NCBI RefSeq assembly: GCF_014217785.1
Contig: NZ_CP048814.1
Coordinates: 3,224,001-3,288,000 of the forward strand
Direction: 5' to 3'
Length of the DNA: 64,000 bases
DNA from: Rhodococcus triatomae
Lineage (GTDB): Bacteria > Actinomycetota > Actinomycetes > Mycobacteriales > Mycobacteriaceae
Part shown: positions 7,851-15,253 of the stretch, piece after piece
How the letters are laid out: each line of letters starts with the position of its first letter
Position numbering within the stretch: the first letter of the stretch is position 1
Made by a program: the position numbers and the translations under genes
Notes under the pieces: generated by a model
What the model was told of the DNA's origin: nothing
The model's database searches: none
What the model saw: only the letters and a program-made list of their open reading frames with translations

Positions 7851-9926
7851 ATGACTACCGACACATCCATGGACTCGGCCCTGTTGCTCACTCGCTCGGG
7901 GATTGCGGCGCTCGCCGGCGTCCGGCGTCCGGTGGTGACCGTGTGGGCAGATCGTTACCGAATTGGGGGCGATCCGTTCCCGGCGCCGGTGCAGTCCGTG
8001 GGTGGCCAGGACCGGTTCGACGGCGCCGAAATCGTCGCATGGCTGACGCGGCGGAGGCTGGGCAACAATGACGCGGTGGCCGAGGATCTCGCCGTGCATG
8101 CTGCCCTCGATCACCGCAGCGACCTCGAGCCCGGTGTCGTGTTCGAGGGAATCACCGCACTGCTGTGCCTGAAATGGATGATGGGTGCGCAGCTGGGTGA
8201 TCTGGACACCGAGGAGCTCCTGGACGAGGCCGACGAGCACGATCCCGACGACGAGATGGTGTATTCGGAGTTGATCGCGCTCGGGCCGGAGCTGCGGACG
8301 ATGGCCCTCTACGTGGATCGCATCGCCGACGCCGCGTACACGCCACTCGACGCGTTCGAGGTGCTCATGCGGCAGCGAACGCGCTATCCGCACCTGGGTT
8401 CGGGTCCGGCGGGCGTAGCCGCCCGTGCATCGGCGATGGTTGCGGCAGTTGCGACTTCGTTGGCCGACCCGGATCACGCAACGTTCGTCGATCCGATTCC
8501 CGGAGGCACCGATCTGCTGGTGGCCGTGCGAAGGCGCCTACCGGAGTACGCGAGCCCGGTGGCAGCGGTCGCGAGTGACGGCGGCCCGGTGTCGCGGCTG
8601 GCGCGGCGTCGCTTGACCGTGCACGGGTGGACACTACGCCGCGGCGGCGTCGACGACGCGGCAGCCGTGCACGATCGCGCGGTGTTCGTCATGCAGTATC
8701 CGGTCTCGTCACGGGCGGCGGATTCGCCGGTGGACGTGCTCACCGAGATCGATGACGTCACCCTGCGGATGGGGGAGCGGCACACCGCGGTGGTGCTGGC
8801 GCCGGCCCGGATCCTCGTCGATCCGTTGCGTGATGCCGCCGCCTCGCGGGTTCGTTCGGACATCCTCCGGTCGGACCGGCTGCGGGCGTCGATCCGATTG
8901 CCGGAAGGCCTCGTCCCGTCCGCTCCGGGGTTGCCACTGGCGCTGTGGGTGCTGGGCTCCGCAGACGACTCGGTTCCGCCGGCAGAGCGACGGGCAGTGC
9001 TGGCCGACATCGGTGACATCGACCTGAACGAGGCGGTCACGTCCGCGATCGTTTCCGACGTGACGGCAGCGATGGGCTCGCCTGCGTCGGTGCGGGCACA
9101 CTCGTTCCAGTTCGGCGAGCTCGAACGTACCGCCACATTGCTCGCGCAGGATGCACACGGTGCGCTCTCCGGGCGCCGGAAGCGGCCACGCGCGCGGGTC
9201 GAAGGTGCCGACATCGCCGTGCGCGCCGGAGTGCTGGTGGACCGTATCAACCGCGCGGCGACATCCACGCGATCGACCGTGACGATGCCGCTCGAGTACC
9301 GCAGCGGCGGTGCGGCGAGGATACGCACGGTCGGGGATCTCGTGTCCGAGGGTGTCGTCCGGATGGTGCCCGGCAACCGGATCGATCCCGACGACGTCGT
9401 GGCGGACGCAGACCACCGGGTGATCGGGCCGGACGAGGTATTCGGCCGCTGCGCGGTCGGTTCCCGGGGGATCGACCGGCTGACCTTCGCGGCCGACTAC
9501 CCCCGGGGCCGCTTCACCGTGCAAGGCGACATCGTCGTCTGTGGGGACGCCGATTTCGGGGTGCTCATCGACCACGAGGGTGCGGCCGTCGTGCTTGCGC
9601 CAGCGCGGGTGTTGCGGATCGTGGATCCCGATGCCGGGCTCCTTCCGGAGGTGGTGGCCGAGTGCCTACGCGGCGCCAAGACCCGGACTCGGCCCCGGCA
9701 GGGTGTACGGACCGGCGCGCGCTGGGGCGGGTGGGAGGTGCCGCAGTTGCGATCCGACCACGCGCAGGCGACCAGGGCGGCGCTCGAGGAATTGGCTCGG
9801 CAGCGCAGGGCCGCTGCCGAACTGGTGCGAAATATCGATCTCTTGACGACGACGGTGGTCGACGGACTGGCACGAGGTGTGCTGGTGGTCACCGACGCGT
9901 CCACGGAAAGCACGGAGGAAGGCTGA
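7851..9926 (+). CDS. Pseudo-methylase with N-terminal HTH, first gene of the type I RM operon
   Basis: 691 residues. The ATG at 7851 is chosen because GGAG lies about seven bases upstream; the ATG at 7845 is too close to it. Residues 1-75 look like a DNA-binding helix-turn-helix (GIAALAGVRRPVVTVWADRY). The centre has the layout of an HsdM-type N6-adenine methylase, but its motifs are degenerate: FVDPIPGGTDLL stands where DPxxGxGG is expected, and VMQYPVSS where NPPF/Y is expected. The C-terminus (ALEELARQRRAAAELVRNID) resembles HsdS conserved helices. It is probably inactive as an enzyme and may act in DNA binding, assembly or regulation. It stops two bases before hsdM. Confidence 0.7.
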   Translation: MTTDTSMDSALLLTRSGIAALAGVRRPVVTVWADRYRIGGDPFPAPVQSVGGQDRFDGAEIVAWLTRRRLGNNDAVAEDLAVHAALDHRSDLEPGVVFEGITALLCLKWMMGAQLGDLDTEELLDEADEHDPDDEMVYSELIALGPELRTMALYVDRIADAAYTPLDAFEVLMRQRTRYPHLGSGPAGVAARASAMVAAVATSLADPDHATFVDPIPGGTDLLVAVRRRLPEYASPVAAVASDGGPVSRLARRRLTVHGWTLRRGGVDDAAAVHDRAVFVMQYPVSSRAADSPVDVLTEIDDVTLRMGERHTAVVLAPARILVDPLRDAAASRVRSDILRSDRLRASIRLPEGLVPSAPGLPLALWVLGSADDSVPPAERRAVLADIGDIDLNEAVTSAIVSDVTAAMGSPASVRAHSFQFGELERTATLLAQDAHGALSGRRKRPRARVEGADIAVRAGVLVDRINRAATSTRSTVTMPLEYRSGGAARIRTVGDLVSEGVVRMVPGNRIDPDDVVADADHRVIGPDEVFGRCAVGSRGIDRLTFAADYPRGRFTVQGDIVVCGDADFGVLIDHEGAAVVLAPARVLRIVDPDAGLLPEVVAECLRGAKTRTRPRQGVRTGARWGGWEVPQLRSDHAQATRAALEELARQRRAAAELVRNIDLLTTTVVDGLARGVLVVTDASTESTEEG

Positions 9927-9928
9927 GT

Positions 9929-11545
9929 ATGCCACCGAGGAAGAAGTCCGCGTCGTCGGCGCCGTCGACGATGAAGGAGCTCAAGGACACGCTCTGGAAG
10001 GCCGCGGACAAGCTGCGTGGGTCGATGGACGCCTCCCAGTACAAGGACATCATCTTGGGGCTGGTGTTCCTCAAGTACGTGTCGGACGCATTCGAGGAGC
10101 GTCGCGCCCAGATCCACGACGAGATGGTTGCGGAGGGCTTGGACGAGGACGCGATCGTCGAACTCGTCGACGTGCCCGACGAGTACGTCGGTGGCAGCGT
10201 GTTCTGGGTGCCCGCACCGTCCCGGTGGTCCTATCTCGCCGAGAATGCGAAGGGCATCCAGGAGAGCAGTTCCGCAGATGCGAAGACCATCGGCCAGGTG
10301 GTGGACGATGCGATGCGCGAGCTGGTTGCGGCCAATCCGACGCTCGAGGGCATCACCCAGACGTCGTTCAACAGCCCCGCGGTCGACCAGCGTCGGCTGG
10401 GCGAGCTGATCGACCTGCTCGGCGATACGCGGTTCACCGGTCACGGGGCGACCAAGGCCCGCGACCTGATGGGTGAGGTGTACGAGTACTTCCTGGAGAA
10501 GTTCGCCCGTGCCGAGGGGAAGCGTGGTGGCGAGTTCTACACCCCGCCGGGCGTGGTGCGGGTGCTGGTGGAGGTGCTCGAGCCGTACGGTGGGCGCGTA
10601 TACGACCCGTGCTGTGGGTCGGGTGGCATGTTCGTGCAGACGGAGAAGTTCATCGAGCGGCACGGCGGTAGCCCCACCGAGGCTGCGGTGTACGGGCAGG
10701 AGTCCAATCAGCGGACGTGGCAGATGGCGAAGATGAACCTCGCCATTCACGGCATCACCGCCAATCTCGGTGGCAAGTGGGACGATACGTTTGCCCACGA
10801 CCGGCACCCGGATCTGCTGGCCGACTACGTGCTGGCGAATCCTCCGTTCAACATCAAGGATTGGGCCCGCCGCGAGGACGACAAGCGCTGGCGCTTCGGC
10901 GTTCCGCCGTCCGGCAACGCGAACTATGCGTGGATCCAGCACATCGTGTCGAAGCTGGCCGAGCGTGGCAGTGCCGGCATCGTCATGGCCAACGGCTCGA
11001 TGTCCTCGAACTCTGGCGGCGAGGGCGAGATCCGGGCCCAGCTGGTCGAGGCCGATCTGGTGTCGTGCGTGGTGGCGTTGCCAACCCAACTGTTCCGCAG
11101 CACCGGCATCCCGGTGTGCGTGTGGTTCCTGGCGCGGGACAAGAGCGCCGGGCCGAAGGGGTCGGTCGACCGGCAGGGCCAGGTGTTGTTCATCGACGCC
11201 CGCAATCTCGGCTACATGGTCGATCGTGCCGAGCGGGCGCTGTCCGGGGAGGATATCGCGAAGATTGCCGGTGCGTTCCATGCCTGGCGCGGAACGGAAT
11301 CCGCCGGTGATGCGGTGTACAAGGACGAACCGGGATTCTGCTACTCGGCCTCACTCGCCGAGATCAAAGAGGCCGGCTATGCGTTGACCCCCGGCCGGTA
11401 CGTCGGTGCCCCGCAGCTCGAGGACGACGGCGAACCCATCGGCGAGAAGATCGAGCGCCTGACGAAGGAACTGTTCGCGCAGTTCGAGGAGTCGGACCGG
11501 TTGCAGGCGGTTGTGCGTGAGCAGCTGGGGCGGGTGTTGTCGTGA
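9929..11545 (+). CDS. hsdM: Type I restriction-modification methyltransferase subunit HsdM
   Basis: 538 residues. An N-terminal helical domain (LWKAADKLRGSMDASQYKDI) is followed by the N6-adenine methylase core with motif I DPCCGSGGMF and catalytic motif IV NPPFN. The phrase GGEFYTPPGVVRVLVEVL is typical of HsdM. It transfers a methyl group from S-adenosylmethionine to adenine in the site chosen by HsdS, protecting host DNA and forming part of the restriction complex. The start is the ATG two bases after the preceding stop. The stop overlaps the hsdS start (GTGA). Confidence 0.96.
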   Translation: MPPRKKSASSAPSTMKELKDTLWKAADKLRGSMDASQYKDIILGLVFLKYVSDAFEERRAQIHDEMVAEGLDEDAIVELVDVPDEYVGGSVFWVPAPSRWSYLAENAKGIQESSSADAKTIGQVVDDAMRELVAANPTLEGITQTSFNSPAVDQRRLGELIDLLGDTRFTGHGATKARDLMGEVYEYFLEKFARAEGKRGGEFYTPPGVVRVLVEVLEPYGGRVYDPCCGSGGMFVQTEKFIERHGGSPTEAAVYGQESNQRTWQMAKMNLAIHGITANLGGKWDDTFAHDRHPDLLADYVLANPPFNIKDWARREDDKRWRFGVPPSGNANYAWIQHIVSKLAERGSAGIVMANGSMSSNSGGEGEIRAQLVEADLVSCVVALPTQLFRSTGIPVCVWFLARDKSAGPKGSVDRQGQVLFIDARNLGYMVDRAERALSGEDIAKIAGAFHAWRGTESAGDAVYKDEPGFCYSASLAEIKEAGYALTPGRYVGAPQLEDDGEPIGEKIERLTKELFAQFEESDRLQAVVREQLGRVLS

Positions 11546-12807
11546 GTGCTGAAACCAGTACGGGAGGTAGGGGGCCTACGGGGGGAGTGATCGCAGGGAG
11601 GTTCGCCTTGAGTGTCGGTATGCCGACCACCTTGAGTCAGCCAACAGGGTTCCGCTGGAGGCCTCTTGGCGAGCTGGCCCGACTAGAGAGTGGACACACG
11701 CCGAGTCGCAAGGTCGACGAGTACTGGGACGGTGAGATTCCCTGGATCGGTATCCGAGACGCGACGGCCAACCACGGACGAACGATCGACCACACCTTGC
11801 AGAACGTGACGCAGAAGGGGATCGAAAACTCGTCAGCGCGCATCCTGCCAGCTGGCACAGTGTGTCTGTCGCGAACTGCCTCGGTCGGCTACGTCGTCCG
11901 AATGGGGGTTCCGATGGCGACAAGTCAGGATTTCGTCAACTGGGTCTGCGGTCCTGGGCTGTCTTCTAGGTACCTTCGGTACCTTCTCGTCGCAGAGCAG
12001 GAGAGTGTGCGCAGGTTCTCTTACGGGACCACACATCAAACGATGTATTACCCCGAGGCTAAGGCCCTCCATGTGTGTGTTCCTGAACGTTCTGAGCAGG
12101 ATGCCATCGCTGAAATCCTCGGCGCCTTCGACGACAAGATCGCCGTCAACCGCAAGGTCGTGGAGACGGCAGCGGAACTTGCAGTTTCGATGCTTGCAGG
12201 CGGCAACCGATTCGTCGAACTGGGCGCTGTTGCAAGCTTGAGGAAGGCGACGTGCTCGCCAGCTCTGATGGGTGACATGGCAGTCGCTCATTTCAGTCTG
12301 CCCGCATTCGATTCGGGCGAGATGCCAGAGATCTCCAACCCGGTTGAGATCAAGAGTGCGAAGTTCGAGGTGGAAAAGCCGAGCGTGTTGATCTCCAAGC
12401 TCAACCCGCGTTTTCCCAGGGTGTGGAATCTCGCGAGGCTTCCCGCCGAGCGTGCGTTCGCCTCGACCGAGTTCCTGGTACTCGAGCCGATGTCGTGTTC
12501 CACCTCGGTGCTCTGGGCGCTTCTGCGGTCTCCTGTTCTTTCAGCTCAGCTGCAGTCGCAGGTCGCGGGTACTTCAGGGAGCCATCAGCGAGTGAAGCCA
12601 GCGGATGTCATGGCCAGCCAGGTCCCCGATCCTGAGCAGTTCAGTCCGTCGTTGCTCGATACGGTTTCCAGTTTGGGAACGCTGGTTGTTGATCGGCGGG
12701 AAGAATCTGCCTCTCTGGTCCGACTCCGCGACACCCTTCTCCCGCGACTGATTGCCGGTGAACTCCGTGTCCGCGATGCGGAGCGGGAAGTCGAATCCGT
12801 CCTCTGA
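11542..12807 (+). CDS. hsdS: Type I restriction-modification specificity subunit HsdS
   Basis: 421 residues from a GTG overlapping the hsdM stop. It has two target-recognition halves, each followed by a conserved helix: ERSEQDAIAEILGAFDDKIA in the middle and LVRLRDTLLPRLIAGELRV at the end, the usual HsdS layout. The first recognition domain starts near WRPLGELARLESGHTPSR. HsdS sets which split DNA sequence is methylated or cut. Base composition is noticeably less GC-rich than in the neighbours, as is common for exchanged specificity genes. The first 27 residues are dispensable-looking, so an internal start is possible. Confidence 0.95.
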   Translation: MSAETSTGGRGPTGGVIAGRFALSVGMPTTLSQPTGFRWRPLGELARLESGHTPSRKVDEYWDGEIPWIGIRDATANHGRTIDHTLQNVTQKGIENSSARILPAGTVCLSRTASVGYVVRMGVPMATSQDFVNWVCGPGLSSRYLRYLLVAEQESVRRFSYGTTHQTMYYPEAKALHVCVPERSEQDAIAEILGAFDDKIAVNRKVVETAAELAVSMLAGGNRFVELGAVASLRKATCSPALMGDMAVAHFSLPAFDSGEMPEISNPVEIKSAKFEVEKPSVLISKLNPRFPRVWNLARLPAERAFASTEFLVLEPMSCSTSVLWALLRSPVLSAQLQSQVAGTSGSHQRVKPADVMASQVPDPEQFSPSLLDTVSSLGTLVVDRREESASLVRLRDTLLPRLIAGELRVRDAEREVESVL

Positions 12808-12823
12808 ATCAACTGGAGCGCAT

Positions 12824-13594
12824 ATGAATCTGATCGTTCCCTACCTCCGGGTGGTCGCCGGGTTCTTTGCCGGGATCTGCACGTGGCTCGTCTTCACGAC
12901 CCTCGCCGAGGGCGATTTCGGTGCAGCGCTCATTCAGCTGCTGTTCGCTGCGGGGCTGTGGTACCTGGCCGTCGGCAAGCTCCTTCGGGACCGGCATGCC
13001 CGGGTCAAGGCGGAGAAGGAAGCGATCGCGGCCCGCGCCGATGCGGGACACGCAGCCTTCCTCGCTGGTGACACAGCCGGGTACATGGCGCCACCACCGG
13101 AGGTTCCCGAGAAACGGCCGATGCGGAAGGGGTTGGTGGCAGCGAGTGTCGTCGCGGGCGTGTTCGTCCTGGTGGGCATCATCGGGGACGTGACCGGACG
13201 GGAGGAGTCAGAGACCGAGCCGAGCGCGACGTCCACCACTGCGCCCGCGACGGTGGCAGCTGCACCGGAGCCGAATCCGCAGGCCTCGGGACCGGCGCAG
13301 CAGGGGAGAGCACCGGCGACCAGCAGTGAGCCGTCGCTGACATCCGCGGTGGCACCGATCCCGGCGCTGATGCCCGACGTGATGTGCATGGATTTGCAGG
13401 AGGCGCAGAACCTGATCCAGGAAACCGGCGCGTTCTACTCCCGCAGCGAAGATGCGACCGGCCGCGGTCGATCTCAGATCATCGACTCCAACTGGGTGGT
13501 CGTCGGCCAGGATCCCCAGCCGGGAGCGCCCATCGGAGAAGGGGACGCGATGTTGTCGGTGGTCAAGGACGGGGAGAGGGGGGACTGCTCGTGA
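12824..13594 (+). CDS. Membrane protein with C-terminal PASTA-like domain
   Basis: 256 residues, started at MNLIVPYLRVV behind GGAG. Residues 1-50 hold two membrane segments. A third (LVAASVVAGVFVLVGIIGDV) lies around residues 105-125. A Pro/Thr/Ala-rich linker follows, then a domain (MPDVMCMDLQEAQNLIQETG to PIGEGDAMLSVVKDG) that resembles PASTA modules. The likely topology places this last domain outside the cell. It follows hsdS by 16 bases, so it is probably co-transcribed, although no role in restriction is known. A cell-envelope function is equally possible. Confidence 0.7.
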   Translation: MNLIVPYLRVVAGFFAGICTWLVFTTLAEGDFGAALIQLLFAAGLWYLAVGKLLRDRHARVKAEKEAIAARADAGHAAFLAGDTAGYMAPPPEVPEKRPMRKGLVAASVVAGVFVLVGIIGDVTGREESETEPSATSTTAPATVAAAPEPNPQASGPAQQGRAPATSSEPSLTSAVAPIPALMPDVMCMDLQEAQNLIQETGAFYSRSEDATGRGRSQIIDSNWVVVGQDPQPGAPIGEGDAMLSVVKDGERGDCS

Positions 13595-13601
13595 GCTGGT
13601 A

Positions 13602-13748
13602 GCCCTCAATGAAGGCTCGTCCGGGTGGAGGGCGGCGCCGCCCACCCGGACGAGATGCCGACTTGCGTCCGCACGACGCGGCTGCTCTCAGGTCACGCCT
13701 CAATGAAGGGCAGCGCACACCCAGCCTAATGGGCGCTGCCTCCCTGAC
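13602..13748 (-). ncRNA. Degenerate two-repeat CRISPR mini-array (CreA/CreR-like candidate)
   Basis: Two copies of the repeat's conserved end lie on the + strand at 13604 (CCTCAATGAAGG) and 13697 (GCCTCAATGAAGGGCAGC), in the same orientation. Their hairpins are remodelled. In the right copy GGCAGCGC pairs with GCGCTGCC around a longer loop. In the left copy CTCGTCCGGGTGG pairs with CCACCCGGACGAG. The left copy ends ATGCCGAC, similar to the normal TGCGAC. Between them is one spacer (13663-13696, 34 bases). Read leftward like a normal array, the RNA would have an intact CCTTCATTGAGGC handle followed by a guide. It lies 300 bases before the cas operon and has no leader. Such degenerate mini-arrays next to cas genes are typical of regulatory crRNA-like RNAs. 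Confidence 0.75.
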
Positions 13749-13771
13749 ATGCACCCGTGAGGTAGTGCTAG

Positions 13772-13787
13772 GTGACATGAGATCAGC
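13772..13787 (+). promoter_or_regulatory. Candidate target site of the mini-array guide, upstream of the cas operon
   Basis: GTGACATGAGATCAGC matches the first 16 bases of the predicted guide (GTGACCTGAGAGCAGC) except at positions 6 and 12. Pairing is lost after position 16. The three bases in front (13769-13771) are TAG, at the place of a protospacer-adjacent motif. The site lies 265 bases upstream of cas7. No confident -35/-10 pair was recognised, so it is not clear which promoter it would cover. Apart from this site and the inverted repeat at 13906-13953, the stretch 13749-14050 shows no convincing gene. Confidence 0.65.
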
Positions 13788-13905
13788 TAACGGTTGCCAC
13801 CGTGTCCGAATTCTGCAATTCTGGTACGTGCGTTCCAGGAGTTGTTGCCAGTAGGTCGCTGGCCGGGGCGGTGCCATGCCTCTCAGTGCCCTGCTGTTCC
13901 AGGTC

Positions 13906-13953
13906 GACCGTTCGTGCGGTGTGTTCGCGATGGTGAAGTCCGCACGAACGGTC
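13906..13953. promoter_or_regulatory. Strong inverted repeat in the cas upstream region
   Basis: GACCGTTCGTGCGG (13906-13919) and CCGCACGAACGGTC (13940-13953) are perfectly complementary around 20 bases. There is no T-tract. It may be a transcript hairpin (an attenuator, or the end of a short RNA) or a two-site operator for the cas operon. Confidence 0.6.
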
Positions 13954-14050
13954 GGCGGCGAGGTGAAACGCCTTCCTGAATGGGGGCGCGTGCTCGCGAT
14001 TTCGATGCTCGATCTCCAGTTTTCGCGCTTCATGACACGAAGGATCTCCA

Positions 14051-15253
14051 ATGCCCCAGCTCGACTACCAGACCCTGCTCGCCGCCTGCCGCCCCGGCGG
14101 ATCGAGTGCCTTGACCTCGGTCACCGACCTGAAGCCCGCGGGTGGCGACCACGCTGCCGTGGCGCCCGCCCGGTTCGTCCTGGGCGACAACTCCGTGTAC
14201 GCGTACGGCGTCCGCTACATCGACGGGGAGGCGCAGCAGACCGTTGACATCGACGGTAAGTCTTCGCAGGGTAATCGCTTCGAAAAGCCCCTCGCCGATG
14301 CGATTGCCGACGGCCACCCGCTGCTGTCCCGGGTGCCGCACGTGGCCGTCACCTACCGGGACGGCACCGAGGTCTACACCGACTTGCAGTTGCCACACCG
14401 TCTGTGGGACGGGCACATTCGCGCCGGAACGATCGACGGAGCTCCCGCCACCGACGATCCGCGCTATCGTGCAGCTCGCGATTCGTCCCCGGCCGACGCG
14501 AAGGCACTGCTCGAGACGAGCCCCACCAGCCTCGTCTTCGGGTCCTGGGACTCGACCCGCAAGTCGCATCAGGCGCGCTACCGGAGCGTGCTCGTCGGTG
14601 AGATCATCGGCGTCCTCGCCGACCAGGGCAAGGAGGCGCGCACTCCCAACCCACGCGGTGGCGCCCGCGTCGACCCGGTGGCAATGAGCGTGCGGCTCAC
14701 CGGCAAGGAACTTCAGGGCATCGTGGACGCGCAGGCATCGGAGTTGAGCCCCAAGCTGATCGAGAGGGTCGGCAAGACCATCAAGAGCGCAGGCACCAAG
14801 GCACAATCGGCGTCCGCACTGGGGCTCGGAGCGATCCCACCGAGCCTGGACCCACTCGGCTCGGTGGCGTGCAAGCGGATCATCCGCACCCACGTCCTCA
14901 GCTTCAGTGCCCTGCGCCAGTTGCGTTTCGGAGCCGGCCCCGACGGCGACGCCGCCGCGCGTGCCCTGCTCGCCGCGTACGCCCTCGCCGGCCTGGCCCG
15001 CTCGGATTCCGAGCTGAGCCTGCGCGCCAACTGCGATCTGGTCGAGTCCGGCAATCCCACCGTGACGCTCGATGCCCGCTACGGCAAGACCGTCGAGTTC
15101 GATCCGATCACCATCGAGACCGCCGACGCACTACTCGAGAAAGCGCTTGCCGAGGCGGAGAAGAAGGCCGACGTCACCTGGGACGGACTGGTGTTGACCG
15201 TCACCGGCAACCCGGCGATCCGGGCGGGCGCCGTCGCGGATGCGGACGAATGA
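14051..15253 (+). CDS. csb1: Type I-G Cas7 (Csb1/GSU0053 family), Cascade backbone
   Basis: 400 residues; AGGA lies seven bases before ATG. The sequence matches the Csb1/GSU0053 type of Cas7, with the N-terminal DYQTLLAACRPGGSSALTSV, the middle SPTSLVFGSWDSTRKSHQAR and VRLTGKELQGIVDAQASELS. Cas7 subunits polymerise along the crRNA and form the body of the interference complex. This is the first gene of a six-gene operon in which each stop overlaps the next start. The stop overlaps the csb2 ATG. The family assignment rests on sequence phrases and operon context. Confidence 0.92.
   Translation: MPQLDYQTLLAACRPGGSSALTSVTDLKPAGGDHAAVAPARFVLGDNSVYAYGVRYIDGEAQQTVDIDGKSSQGNRFEKPLADAIADGHPLLSRVPHVAVTYRDGTEVYTDLQLPHRLWDGHIRAGTIDGAPATDDPRYRAARDSSPADAKALLETSPTSLVFGSWDSTRKSHQARYRSVLVGEIIGVLADQGKEARTPNPRGGARVDPVAMSVRLTGKELQGIVDAQASELSPKLIERVGKTIKSAGTKAQSASALGLGAIPPSLDPLGSVACKRIIRTHVLSFSALRQLRFGAGPDGDAAARALLAAYALAGLARSDSELSLRANCDLVESGNPTVTLDARYGKTVEFDPITIETADALLEKALAEAEKKADVTWDGLVLTVTGNPAIRAGAVADADE

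Noticed and set aside
13667-13947. Ten-base identity (GTCCGCACGA) between the mini-array spacer and the inverted repeat at 13938.
   Set aside because: It lies at the end of the guide far from the seed, so it does not fit type I targeting. The seed match at 13772 is far stronger.
13563-14247. Open frames in the region between the RM and cas operons (162 codons on the minus strand, 123 on the plus strand).
   Set aside because: The plus frame runs into cas7 in another frame, the minus frame runs through the mini-array, and neither shows a family pattern or ribosome binding site. A small toxin frame cannot be fully excluded.
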